20,840 nucleotides of DNA, from positions 1 to 20,840 of the forward strand of contig CAZPEM010000046.1 of the NCBI GenBank assembly GCA_964585575.1, read 5' to 3'. The notes under the pieces were generated by a model, which had not been told where the DNA came from, ran no database searches, and saw only the letters and a list, made by a program, of their open reading frames with translations. Every line of letters starts with the position of its first letter. Positions within the stretch are counted from its first letter, which is position 1. The translations under genes and the position numbers were made by a program. This DNA is from UBA4655 sp964585575. Its GTDB lineage: Bacteria > Planctomycetota > Planctomycetia > Pirellulales > UBA1268. This document shows positions 7,162 to 17,392 of this stretch, in pieces.

Positions 7162-8430
7162 ATGATCGCCGTCAACGACGACACCGAAGACCCCAGCGAC
7201 GACACCGCGGCCACGACTCCGCCGCGGGCGGAAGCGTCTGCCGTGGCTTCGCGCCGCGGCGGCCGGCCGAGGATCCTCGTCGTCCGCAACCGGTTCATCG
7301 GCGACACGGTGCTCGCGATCCCGTTCCTGCGGAACCTCAGGCGTCATTTTCCCGACGCCGCGATTGACGTGCTCGTGGACCGTGGATCGGGCGAGGTGCT
7401 CGCCGACTGCCCCTACAAGGACGAGCTCATCACCTGGCACCGACCCGCTGCCGAGCGGGGCCTCATGCCAAGGGGAATCGCCAACATCCTCGCCACCGCC
7501 CGCTGGATTCGGTCGCGACGCTACGACCGGGCCTACGTGCTCAAGCGGTCGTTCTCGAGCGCGGTCGTCTGCGCGATCGCCCGCATCCCGCACCGCGTGG
7601 GATTCGCGTCGGAGGGGCGGGGCTTCCTCTTTTCCAGGACGGTGAGGATCGACGAGGCACGGCACGAGGCCGAACTCTTCCTCGATCTCCTGCGGGCCGA
7701 CGGCATCGAGGTGGACGACGGCCACAACGAGAATTGGGTCGCGGCCGAGGCCGCTCAGTCCGTCGCGCGGGCCCTGCCGCCACTCCGCGGGCCGCGGGTG
7801 TTCGTCGCCCCCTGTTCGACCAACCCGTCGAAACAGTGGCCGCTCGACCGGTTCGCATCCGCGATCGCGGCGATCGTGCAGGCCCGCGACGCCGATATCT
7901 TCCTCTGCGGCGGGCCCGCGGACCGGGCGACCCATGCGACGCTCATGTCGATGGTGGGGCCGAGGGTGGCCGAGCGGATCCACGATTTTTCCGACGCCTT
8001 CGGACTGCGGGAGACCGCCGCGCTGCTCTCGCGGATGGACCTCTGCCTGGGAATCGACACGGGCCTCGTGCACCTGGCCGCGTCGTTCGGCGTGCCGGTC
8101 GTGGCGGTCTTCGGGCCGATGGACCCGGCACGCTGGGGCCCTTGGAAGACGCCGCACGCCCTCGTCCGCGCGTCGCGCTCGTGCTCGCCGTGCAACCTGC
8201 GGGTTCCCTGCCCGATCAACGACGTCTGCATGCGGGACATCGACATCCGCGACGTCGTGGCGGCGGTGGACGGCCTGCTTGAGAGCTCCGGCGCGATGCC
8301 CGGCGTCGCCGGTATCCGGCCGATCGACCTCACGCAAGGGGAGCGGGTCTACGAGATCACCTTCTCGCCGGCGACGAAGAAGGCGGTGGCCGACGAGCCC
8401 GCGACGAAGCCGCTCGCCCAGGCCCACTGA
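7162..8430 (+). CDS. Glycosyltransferase family 9 (heptosyltransferase-like)
   Basis: The protein (422 residues) resembles WaaF/WaaC enzymes that add heptose from ADP-heptose to the lipopolysaccharide core on the cytoplasmic face. Motifs are VVRNRFIGDTVLAIPFL (40-56) with the acidic residue D48 after the glycine, GIDTGLVHLAASFG (297-310) and FGPMDPARWGP (317-327). Four cysteines, C341-x2-C344-x5-C350-x5-C356, follow the catalytic domain and could bind a metal or form a structural cluster. A 35-residue acidic/alanine-rich lead precedes the Rossmann half, so the start could be internal, but ATG 7162 sits just after the bamA stop, as expected for translational coupling. The last 27 codons overlap the opposite-strand flavoprotein gene, and the tail after about 385 is outside the family core. 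Confidence 0.9.
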   Translation: MIAVNDDTEDPSDDTAATTPPRAEASAVASRRGGRPRILVVRNRFIGDTVLAIPFLRNLRRHFPDAAIDVLVDRGSGEVLADCPYKDELITWHRPAAERGLMPRGIANILATARWIRSRRYDRAYVLKRSFSSAVVCAIARIPHRVGFASEGRGFLFSRTVRIDEARHEAELFLDLLRADGIEVDDGHNENWVAAEAAQSVARALPPLRGPRVFVAPCSTNPSKQWPLDRFASAIAAIVQARDADIFLCGGPADRATHATLMSMVGPRVAERIHDFSDAFGLRETAALLSRMDLCLGIDTGLVHLAASFGVPVVAVFGPMDPARWGPWKTPHALVRASRSCSPCNLRVPCPINDVCMRDIDIRDVVAAVDGLLESSGAMPGVAGIRPIDLTQGERVYEITFSPATKKAVADEPATKPLAQAH

Positions 8431-9665
8431 AAGTTGAAGCCGCCGATGCGGCCGTCGACGTCGAGCACCTCCCCCGCGAAGTGAAGCCCCGGGCAGAGGC
8501 GGCTCTCCATCGTCTCGAGCCGCACTTCCGCAAGCGGCACGCCCCCCGCGGTCGCCTCCGCGATCGGGAAGCCGCGGTCGCCGACGACCGGCAACGGCGT
8601 GGCGGTGGCCGCCTGCACGAGCCGTCTCCTCGCCTCGCGGGTGAGGTCGCCCGATCCGGCGCCGGCGAGGTCGCAGAGGATCTTCGCCAGCCGGTCGGGC
8701 AGGTGGTCGCGAAGCGAGGCGACGGCCGACCGCGGCGCGGCGTCGAGGAGCAATCGATCGACCGCCTCCGGCGTCATGCCGGGCAGCCAGTTCAGCGAGA
8801 GCTTCACCTGCGGCTCGGCATCCTTTGCCACGAGCCAATGGCGGCTGATGTCGAGGACGGCCGGCCCGGAGAGGCCGAAGTGGGTGCAGAGCGTGCTGCC
8901 GCTGCATGCCTTCAGCCGCTTGCCGGTCGGCGAGAGCAGGACGATCTCGGCCGGCAGCGTAAGGCCGGAGAGCGACGTGATCCAGTGGCCGCTCTCGAGC
9001 ACCATCGGCACGAGCGCGGGCACCACCGGGCTCGTCACCGAGTGGCCGAGGCGTTTGGCGAGTTCGAGTCCGAGCCCGTCGGACCCCGACTTCGGAAGCG
9101 ACTTTCCTCCCGTCGCGAGGATCACACGCTGCGCGAGAATCGACCGTGCGGCCCCCGTGGCGTCGTCGATTTCGAGGCGGAAGCCGCCGTCGGTTCGCTC
9201 GATGGAGGTCACGCGTGCCGGATGGAGGAGCGCGGCGCCGGCTGCGGTCGCCTCCCGAAGGAGCGCCTCGAGCACCGTCCTCGCCGAGTCGGTCACGGGA
9301 AAGAGCTTCCCCGTCTCCTCCCGCTTCAGCTCGACCCCAGCCTCGCGGAAGAATGCCACGGCGGCGTCGGCGTCGAACCGGGCGAGCACCCTGCGGATCG
9401 CCGGGGGCGTGCTGCCGGCGAAGTCTCCCTCGGTCACCCGCCAATGCGTGACGTTGCAGCGGCCGCCTCCGGCCACGAGGATCTTCGCGCCGAGCTTCCG
9501 CGCGCCGTCGAGGGCCGTGATCGAGACCGCTGCCCCGCGGGCCCGCGCCGTCCTGCCGGCATGGATCGCCGCGAAGAGGCCGGCCGCACCGGCCCCGACG
9601 ACGACGATATCGCGTTCGCCCGTCGGTGAGCCGCCTGTCGGCGTCGAGGCAGGTGCTTGCGGCAT
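8349..9665 (-). CDS. HI0933/YhiN-family FAD-dependent oxidoreductase
   Basis: A 438-residue flavoprotein of the HI0933/YhiN family, whose members are often annotated as aminoacetone-oxidase-like; their true substrate is mostly unknown. The FAD-binding dinucleotide motif VVVGAGAAG lies at 21-29. The family signature GAKILVAGGGRCNVT is at 59-73, ATGGKSLPKSGSDG is at 184-197, and the C-terminal GGFNFQWAWASGFVAG is at 408-423. The protein is full length. The start is uncertain: ATG 9665 has no clear Shine-Dalgarno. An upstream in-frame ATG at 9737 has GGAGG but no spacing, and would overlap the start of the divergent MEKHLA gene. The 3' end overlaps the heptosyltransferase gene by 82 bases, and the overlap includes conserved family residues. 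Confidence 0.88.
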   Translation of the reverse strand: MPQAPASTPTGGSPTGERDIVVVGAGAAGLFAAIHAGRTARARGAAVSITALDGARKLGAKILVAGGGRCNVTHWRVTEGDFAGSTPPAIRRVLARFDADAAVAFFREAGVELKREETGKLFPVTDSARTVLEALLREATAAGAALLHPARVTSIERTDGGFRLEIDDATGAARSILAQRVILATGGKSLPKSGSDGLGLELAKRLGHSVTSPVVPALVPMVLESGHWITSLSGLTLPAEIVLLSPTGKRLKACSGSTLCTHFGLSGPAVLDISRHWLVAKDAEPQVKLSLNWLPGMTPEAVDRLLLDAAPRSAVASLRDHLPDRLAKILCDLAGAGSGDLTREARRRLVQAATATPLPVVGDRGFPIAEATAGGVPLAEVRLETMESRLCPGLHFAGEVLDVDGRIGGFNFQWAWASGFVAGSSATAFFVAGEKVIS

Positions 9666-9727
9666 GGGAGAGGAGTGGTGCGTGCGAATGGATGGACGGG
9701 TGACGATTTCACGATCATATTCTCGCG

Positions 9728-10237
9728 ATGGCAACATCCTCCGCAGAAACTCGCTGGGCCGATCCGCGGCGGATCGATCACGCGCAGCTCCTGCTGGCTT
9801 CGTTCGCGCGGCTGCTCGGCCGCGAGCTCTTGCCGGGGAATGGCCCGGCGGAGGAGCGGGCCGCGCGGCTCTTCCATGCGCCGTTCGTGGTCGTGTCGCA
9901 CGGCACCGAGCCCGATCCCGTGCTCAATTACGGCAACCGGGCGGCGCTCGACCTCTGGGAGATGGACTTCGAGTCGTTCGTGCAGACGCCCTCCCGGCTC
10001 ACGGCGGAGCCCGTCCACCGCGACGAGCGGGCGAGGCTGCTATCGCGGACGGCCCGCGATGGTTACGTGGACGACTACTCCGGCATCAGGATCTCGAGGA
10101 CGGGCCGGCGATTCCGGATCGAGCAGGCGATCGTCTGGAACGTCATCGACGCCGACGGCCGCCTCCGCGGCCAGGCCGCCACGTTCGACCGCTGGACTCC
10201 GGTGCCCCCCGAGGGCGGCCCAGTCAGCGGCCAATGA
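9728..10237 (+). CDS. Stand-alone MEKHLA (PAS-like) domain protein
   Basis: This 169-residue soluble protein is essentially one MEKHLA domain, a PAS-related sensory module best known from the C-terminus of plant HD-ZIP III regulators and also found alone in bacteria. The diagnostic stretches are SHGTEPDPVLNYGN (57-70), ALDLWEMDFESF (73-84), TPSRLTAEP (87-95) and YSGIRISRTGRRF (117-129). The VWNV and GQAATF strands (136-139, 148-153) close the sheet. No output domain is attached, so its partner is unknown. No good Shine-Dalgarno precedes ATG 9728, and a CATATT box lies six bases upstream, so a leaderless transcript is possible. The stop overlaps the vapC stop by 14 bases. Confidence 0.85.
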   Translation: MATSSAETRWADPRRIDHAQLLLASFARLLGRELLPGNGPAEERAARLFHAPFVVVSHGTEPDPVLNYGNRAALDLWEMDFESFVQTPSRLTAEPVHRDERARLLSRTARDGYVDDYSGIRISRTGRRFRIEQAIVWNVIDADGRLRGQAATFDRWTPVPPEGGPVSGQ

Positions 10238-10661
10238 GCGGGTTGCGGGTCTTGAGCCCTGGGAACACCGAGAAATCCCGGTCGGCCGTCCAGAGTTCGG
10301 CGACACGGTGATTCAGGCAGATGGCGGCGATGCGGGCGTCGTGGACCCTGCTGCCGGCAATCTTGGCCCCGACGCACAGCCGCTCGAGCTTTTCGAGGTA
10401 GCCGGGCCCCTCGTGGAGCAGCTGTAGTCCCGGGGACTCCATCCAGGCCTTGATCGATTCGAATGCCGTCGCATGCGGCGTGGGCGGGGCGTAGATGCGG
10501 GGATGGGTGACGACGGCGAGAAACTCGTGCAGGGAGCTCCATGCGATCGCCCAGGAATTGCCGCCGTTGGCGAGATCGACGAGGCACGATTTGGCCGCGT
10601 CGTGCCACTCGCTGTCCTCGCGGTGGGCGTAGACGAGGAGGTTCGTGTCGACCGCGATCAT
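10224..10661 (-). CDS. vapC: PIN-domain ribonuclease toxin, VapC type
   Basis: The 145-residue protein is a PIN-fold endoribonuclease of a type II toxin-antitoxin pair. VapC toxins cut RNA, often initiator tRNA or rRNA. The acidic metal-binding residues are present: D5 (VDTN), E46 (LHEF), D108 (HDARIAA) and D127/D129 (TADRDF). The length is typical (about 130-145). The start overlaps the antitoxin stop as ATGA, a coupling seen in many such pairs. It ends against the MEKHLA gene with a 14-base convergent overlap. All catalytic residues look intact, so I expect an active toxin. Confidence 0.92.
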   Translation of the reverse strand: MIAVDTNLLVYAHREDSEWHDAAKSCLVDLANGGNSWAIAWSSLHEFLAVVTHPRIYAPPTPHATAFESIKAWMESPGLQLLHEGPGYLEKLERLCVGAKIAGSRVHDARIAAICLNHRVAELWTADRDFSVFPGLKTRNPLIGR

Positions 10662-10903
10662 GACTCCCCATTGCCATAGATGGCGTCGCGGATCGCTTCC
10701 CAGCCCTTGCCCCTGAACTCCCGCTGCAATCCCTTCCCTCGAAAGGTCACGGGCTTGACCGGCCTCCGCTTCGCCGCCGCCTTGCGTCCGAGAACCTCGC
10801 GGAGGCCGTCCTCGATGAGGCTGCGGAGCGTGGTGTGCGATGCCTCGGCTTCCCGTTTCGCCCGCAGCAGAAGGTCGTCGGCAATATCTACGGTTGTCTT
10901 CAT
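10658..10903 (-). CDS. vapB: VapB-type antitoxin
   Basis: The 81-residue protein has an N-terminal ribbon-helix-helix-like part, MKTTVDIADDLLLRAKREA (1-19) and TTLRSLIEDGLREVL (24-38), typical of VapB DNA-binding antitoxins. A basic linker (39-52) follows, then a tail with two RGKG motifs (55-58, 64-67) that should wrap the toxin. It is translated just before vapC with a 4-base overlap. The ATG at 10903 matches the family N-terminus. An in-frame ATG at 10915 (four more residues, MVTH) has a better Shine-Dalgarno-like AAGGGA but lies inside the probable -10 box, so I prefer 10903. Confidence 0.87.
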   Translation of the reverse strand: MKTTVDIADDLLLRAKREAEASHTTLRSLIEDGLREVLGRKAAAKRRPVKPVTFRGKGLQREFRGKGWEAIRDAIYGNGES

Positions 10904-10939
10904 ATGGGTAACCATATTTCCATCCCTTCCCGCGGTCAA
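10902..10939 (-). promoter_or_regulatory. vapBC promoter with overlapping palindromic operator
   Basis: On the minus strand there is TTGACC (10934-10939), a 17-base spacer and TATGGT (10911-10916), which is 5/6 and 4/6 of the sigma-70 consensus. The imperfect 16-bp palindrome ATATGGGTAACCATAT (10902-10917; 7 of 8 pairs) covers the -10 box and reaches the vapB start codon. Transcription starting seven or so bases after the -10 would begin at about the ATG, giving a leaderless message. Binding of the VapB ribbon-helix-helix to this palindrome is the obvious autoregulation model, but it is inference. Confidence 0.5.
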
Positions 10940-10991
10940 GCGGGCCGCGAGCGATGTGCGATGCTTGGGGGAAGCAGGTACACGAGGAATC

Positions 10992-11657
10992 ATGAAGCCG
11001 ACCCGCCTTCTCGACCGTGCAGTCACGCCCGACGGCCGGCCGCTCACGCTCCACGAGCACGACGGCACGCTCTCGATCCGCGTCGGGGGCGTGGAGCTGA
11101 TGTCCACGCGGCAGCACCATTCCGAGGAGCGGCTGGCGGAACTGGCCTGTGAAGGGCTTCGCGACCGGCCTCGTGCCGCCGTGCTCATCGGCGGGCTCGG
11201 CCTCGGCTTCACGCTGCGGGAGACGCTTCGGCACGTGGGACCCGACGCGAGGGTCGTCGTCGCCGAGCTCGTGCCGGCGGTGGTGGCCTGGAATCGCGAT
11301 CCGGCGCACGGCCTCGCCGCCGACGTGATCGACGACCCGCGGGCGGAGATCGTCGTCGGCGACGTGGCGGAGCTCCTTCGCGAGAGCCGCGGCCGGTTCG
11401 ACGCGATCATGCTCGACGTCGACAACGGCGCAGCGGGGCTTACGGCCGCGTCCAACGACCGCCTCTACGTGGCAACGGGCCTCGGCGCTGTGCGGGCAGC
11501 GCTCAAGCCCGGCGGCCGGCTCGCCGTCTGGTCGGCGGTGGACGATCCAGCCTTCGCGCGGGCCATGGAGGACGCGGGGTTCGACGTCGAGGTGGTGAAG
11601 GCCCGCACGCATCCGACGAGCAACAGCTGGAACCGCATCTTCGTCGGCACGCGGTGA
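10992..11657 (+). CDS. Spermidine-synthase-like Rossmann-fold protein
   Basis: The 221-residue protein has the S-adenosyl-methionine-type Rossmann fold of the spermidine synthase superfamily. It shows IGGLGLGFTLRETL (66-79) as motif I, an acidic AELVP (91-95) at the end of strand 2, VGDV (122-125), LDVDNGAAGLT (141-151), and LKPGGRLAVWSA (171-182). It lacks the N-terminal beta domain of true aminopropyltransferases. The conserved GGGDGG is GGLGLG, and the catalytic LDxSDP-like acid is replaced by LDVDNG, so it probably does not make spermidine; a methyltransferase-like role is possible. Similar short proteins are widespread. The start has GAGGA four bases before ATG. It is divergent from vapBC across 88 bases and convergent with uup, with a 24-base gap. 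Confidence 0.8.
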   Translation: MKPTRLLDRAVTPDGRPLTLHEHDGTLSIRVGGVELMSTRQHHSEERLAELACEGLRDRPRAAVLIGGLGLGFTLRETLRHVGPDARVVVAELVPAVVAWNRDPAHGLAADVIDDPRAEIVVGDVAELLRESRGRFDAIMLDVDNGAAGLTAASNDRLYVATGLGAVRAALKPGGRLAVWSAVDDPAFARAMEDAGFDVEVVKARTHPTSNSWNRIFVGTR

Positions 11658-11681
11658 GGAGTGTCGTGGTGGAATCGTCCG

Positions 11682-13508
<1,827 letters not shown>

Positions 13509-13611
13509 GGTGAGACTCTACGACCGAAACGCGGTGGCCCGACCTGTCGGCGGGCTGCTAGATTCTGGTCTGTGGCCCTCGGGGCCGCCAGTTCCGGCTC
13601 ACCGACATGCA

Positions 13612-13640
13612 TGGCCAGGTCGTGAAGGGCATCCTGGCCA
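13612..13640. promoter_or_regulatory. 8-bp perfect inverted repeat upstream of a membrane protein gene
   Basis: TGGCCAGG (13612-13619) and CCTGGCCA (13633-13640) are perfect complements with a 13-base spacer, ending 12 bases before the next gene's ATG. It could be an operator or an mRNA hairpin that limits translation of that gene, whose start lacks a Shine-Dalgarno. A regulatory role is speculative. Confidence 0.3.
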
Positions 13641-13652
13641 GACGCGGCGCTC

Positions 13653-14552
13653 ATGGACGGATCTGACTCGAGCTGGTGGCGTGATGACCGGGCGACATCG
13701 CTCGCGGTCGTCGGCGTCGCGCTCATCGTGAGCGGCGCGGCCCACCTCGTCGCCTGGGGCGTCCTGGGCGGGCCGTGGGAGGGGCCGGTCACCTGGCGGA
13801 AGCCGATCCTGTTCGGTATCTCCGGCGGGCTCACGAGCCTGTCGCTCGGCTGGGCCTTCGCGAAGCTGCCGCGGCGGTGGGGCGATTCCCGGCTCGCCGC
13901 GGCGACCGCCTGGGCGCTCCTCGTCGAGATCGCGCTCATCGACCTGCAGCGGTGGCGGGGCGTGGCGAGCCATTTCAACCGGCAGACCCGGTTCGATTCG
14001 CTCGTCTACGACGTGATGGGGGCGCTGATTCTTTTCGTGACGGCGGTGATCGTCGATCTCGCGGTGCGATTCCTGCGGCAGCGCACGGAGCTCGCATCCG
14101 ACATGCTGCTTGCCGCCCGGGCAGGCCTCGTGTTGCTCGCGGTCTCCTGCGGACTCGGCATCTGGGCGGGCATGCACGGCGACATCCGGACCGCCGCGGG
14201 GCTTCCGCCGGAGACATTCGGCGCGGCGGGCGTCACGAAGTTTCCGCACGGCATTGCGATCCATGCGATCCAGTGGCTGCCCCTCCTCGCGTGGTCCGCA
14301 CGGCGGGCGGGCCTCGACGAGAAGCGGCGGTGGTGGCTCGTGGCCGCATCGACCGTCGGCACCGCTCTCGTGCTTGGCTACGCCCTCGTCCAGACGCTTT
14401 CGGGCCGCAGCCGGTTCGACGCCCTGCCGGTCATGACCGCCATCCTCGCGCTCGGCGTCGCCTGCCTCGCCCTGCCGGTGGTGGTCGTCGCGGCGGCGAT
14501 GATCAGGGCCCGCCGTCGGTCGCCACGGGGTCGGCCGCCACGGCACGCCTGA
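13653..14552 (+). CDS. Unrecognised integral membrane protein, ~8 segments
   Basis: The 299-residue protein has about eight hydrophobic segments (approximately 16-38, 50-70, 81-97, 119-141, 153-174, 198-216, 228-248, 258-284) and a basic C-terminal tail. Conserved-looking motifs are VTWRKPILFGISGG (46-59), the loop LQRWRGVASHFNRQTRFD (98-115) and KFPHGIAIHAIQWLP (196-210), whose histidines could bind a cofactor. I recall similar uncharacterised proteins in other bacteria but no known function. There is no clear Shine-Dalgarno; the ATG is preferred because the same frame has a stop nine codons upstream. The 3' end overlaps the ABA4-like gene on the other strand by 50 bases. Confidence 0.78.
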   Translation: MDGSDSSWWRDDRATSLAVVGVALIVSGAAHLVAWGVLGGPWEGPVTWRKPILFGISGGLTSLSLGWAFAKLPRRWGDSRLAAATAWALLVEIALIDLQRWRGVASHFNRQTRFDSLVYDVMGALILFVTAVIVDLAVRFLRQRTELASDMLLAARAGLVLLAVSCGLGIWAGMHGDIRTAAGLPPETFGAAGVTKFPHGIAIHAIQWLPLLAWSARRAGLDEKRRWWLVAASTVGTALVLGYALVQTLSGRSRFDALPVMTAILALGVACLALPVVVVAAAMIRARRRSPRGRPPRHA

Positions 14553-14961
14553 GCAGAAGGCGGCTCACGAGGTGGATGAGAAAGCCGACCGGCCCGGCGA
14601 GGAACGTGAGCAGCAGGGCGAGCGACCGGAGCGGCCAGGGGATACCGAGCCGGACGGCATCGCGGGCGATCCAGGCCCCGACCACCATGTCGAAGACGAG
14701 GTAGTGGGTCCAGGCGGCGGCGAGCACCCAGTCGTCGCCGAAGACGGTTCGCAGGCCCGCGATCGTCGTGAGGTCCTCTTTCGGCAGGCCGTTCTCCGCG
14801 AGCTTCCAGGCGATCACGGCGAAGTAGCAGGCGGCGAGCAGGCCCGGCACGACGATCGCGCAAAGGACGCCCGAGACGATCCGCCGGGCGGGAAAGAGCA
14901 CAAGCGCGATCCACGCGAGAAGCGCGACGGTGTTGGTGATCTGGAAGAACGACTGCGACAT
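14503..14961 (-). CDS. ABA4-like membrane protein (DUF4281 family)
   Basis: The 152-residue protein has four probable membrane segments (about 8-25, 31-52, 78-96, 111-136). The family signature WTHYLVFDMVVGAWIARDA lies at 84-102. ABA4 in plants is needed for neoxanthin formation, and related bacterial proteins have no firm function, though carotenoid isomerisation or light-related roles have been proposed for some. The start is clear: AGGAG lies just upstream of ATG and the protein begins in its first membrane segment. The DUF808 gene lies 47 bases upstream on the same strand, so the two may share a transcript. The 3' end overlaps the unrelated plus-strand membrane gene. Confidence 0.8.
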   Translation of the reverse strand: MSQSFFQITNTVALLAWIALVLFPARRIVSGVLCAIVVPGLLAACYFAVIAWKLAENGLPKEDLTTIAGLRTVFGDDWVLAAAWTHYLVFDMVVGAWIARDAVRLGIPWPLRSLALLLTFLAGPVGFLIHLVSRLLLRRAVAADPVATDGGP

Positions 14962-15008
14962 GGAATTCTCCTGTGGTGTGGAGTCGTCACCACCGGTCGT
15001 GCACCGGC

Positions 15009-15965
<957 letters not shown>

Positions 15966-16078
15966 GAATTCGAGTCCGGAATGGAATTCCCAGGGTGGCA
16001 GGGTACGATCTTTTTCACCGCGGCGATGCCGGTGTCAACACGCGCGAGACACGGGTGGGCTTTTCGTTGGAGGGCGCC

Positions 16079-17392
16079 ATGCAGCACGATATCAAGATGG
16101 TTCTTGCAGTGGTCATGGCCGTGAGCGTCGCCACCGCGGCTCAGCCGGCCAGGCCGAACGCGGGCAAGGTGTTCGACGTTCGCAGCATGGGCGCGGCCGG
16201 CGACGGCGAGTCACTGGACGGGCCGGTCGTGCAGAACGCCATCGATGCGGCCGCCGCTGCGGGTGGTGGAACGGTGGTGCTTGCGTCCGGCACGTATCTG
16301 TCAGGTGCGATACGCATGAAGTCGAAGGTGACGCTGCGGCTGGAGAAGGATGCCGTGCTGCTGGCCTCTCCTGATGCCACGCTCTTCCCCCCGGTTAGGA
16401 GCCGCTGGGAAGGCAGTCAGGCCACCTACCCCGCGCCGCTGGTGGTCATGGAGGACTGCGAGGATGCGTCGATCGAGGGCGCCGGGACGCTCTCGGGAAG
16501 CGAACGCTGCGTCCTGGTCAAGGAGTGCAGAAACATCGGTTTCGACGGCATCACGTTCATCAGCCGGCTGCGCTGGACGCTGCACCTTCTCTACAGCGAC
16601 GGCATCGTCGTGGAGAACTGCCGCTTCACGACCGAGGGAACCAACACCGACGGCATCGATCCCGATTCCTCGCGCAACATCGTGATTCGCAAGTGCTTCT
16701 TCAGCACCGGCGATGACTGCATCGCCATCAAGAGCGGCGTCAACGCGGAGGGCGTGAAGGTGGGACGCCCCAGCGAGAACATCTCCATCGAGGACTGCAT
16801 CATGGAGCGGGGTCACGGTGCCATTTCCCTGGGCAGCGAGATGTCCGGCGGTGTGCGCAACATCACCATCAAGCGGTGCCGCGTGTCCGGATGCTCGGCG
16901 GGCGTGCGGATCAAGACCCGGCGCGGCCGCGGGGGCGACGTGCAGAATGTCCACGTCAGCGACTGCGTCATCAGCCACACGAAGGCCGCCCTGCTGATCG
17001 ACACGCAGTACAAGTGGACGGCAGGCAAGGACGCCATCCCGGGCCCGGAAGGAATCCCGCTGCTGAGGAACTTCCGCTACCACACCATCACCGGCGAAGG
17101 CAACAAGGCGGCCCTCGTCATGGTGGGCATGACCGAACGTCCGATCGAGGGGATCTGGCTGCAGAACATCGCGCTCACGGGCGGCCCGCCGGGCAGTATC
17201 GAGAACGCCCGAGATGTGGTCATCGAGTCGATGACGCTCGACGGGCCGGTGCAGATCGCCAACGTCACGGGCCGCGGCCTGCCGACCGAGCCGGCTCCCG
17301 ATTCTCAGGCGTGCCGGATGCGGCGGGCTTCCCCTGCCGGGACGGGCACGGCTTTCAAGAAACCCTGGCCCTGCTTCAGAGTTCGCCCTTGA
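16079..17392 (+). CDS. Secreted glycoside hydrolase family 28 protein
   Basis: A 437-residue right-handed beta-helix enzyme of the polygalacturonase family (GH28), probably cleaving galacturonan or a related acidic glycan. The GH28 residues are in place: NTDGIDP (189-195), GDDCIAIKSG (211-220), GHGAISLGS (245-253) and RIKT (277-280). The NTD, GDD (D212/D213), GHG and RIK motifs are thus complete. A signal peptide is likely (hydrophobic stretch about 8-22, cut near 24). GGAGG sits five bases before ATG 16079; the frame is open back to 15995, but that lead is not signal-like. The last ~30 residues, from about 405, are basic and cysteine-containing, do not look like beta-helix, and run into the end of the convergent Fae-like gene (17-base overlap). 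Confidence 0.9.
   Translation: MQHDIKMVLAVVMAVSVATAAQPARPNAGKVFDVRSMGAAGDGESLDGPVVQNAIDAAAAAGGGTVVLASGTYLSGAIRMKSKVTLRLEKDAVLLASPDATLFPPVRSRWEGSQATYPAPLVVMEDCEDASIEGAGTLSGSERCVLVKECRNIGFDGITFISRLRWTLHLLYSDGIVVENCRFTTEGTNTDGIDPDSSRNIVIRKCFFSTGDDCIAIKSGVNAEGVKVGRPSENISIEDCIMERGHGAISLGSEMSGGVRNITIKRCRVSGCSAGVRIKTRRGRGGDVQNVHVSDCVISHTKAALLIDTQYKWTAGKDAIPGPEGIPLLRNFRYHTITGEGNKAALVMVGMTERPIEGIWLQNIALTGGPPGSIENARDVVIESMTLDGPVQIANVTGRGLPTEPAPDSQACRMRRASPAGTGTAFKKPWPCFRVRP

Noticed and set aside
4290..7307. A 1005-codon open frame antisense to bamA
   Set aside because: It mirrors a strongly supported BamA in a high-GC gene; the peptide is Arg/Val/Asp-rich with no domain and no ribosome site.
7132..9444. 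A 770-codon minus-strand frame spanning the heptosyltransferase and flavoprotein genes
   Set aside because: It is a frame shadow of two well-supported genes, with low-complexity Arg/Gly/Pro composition.
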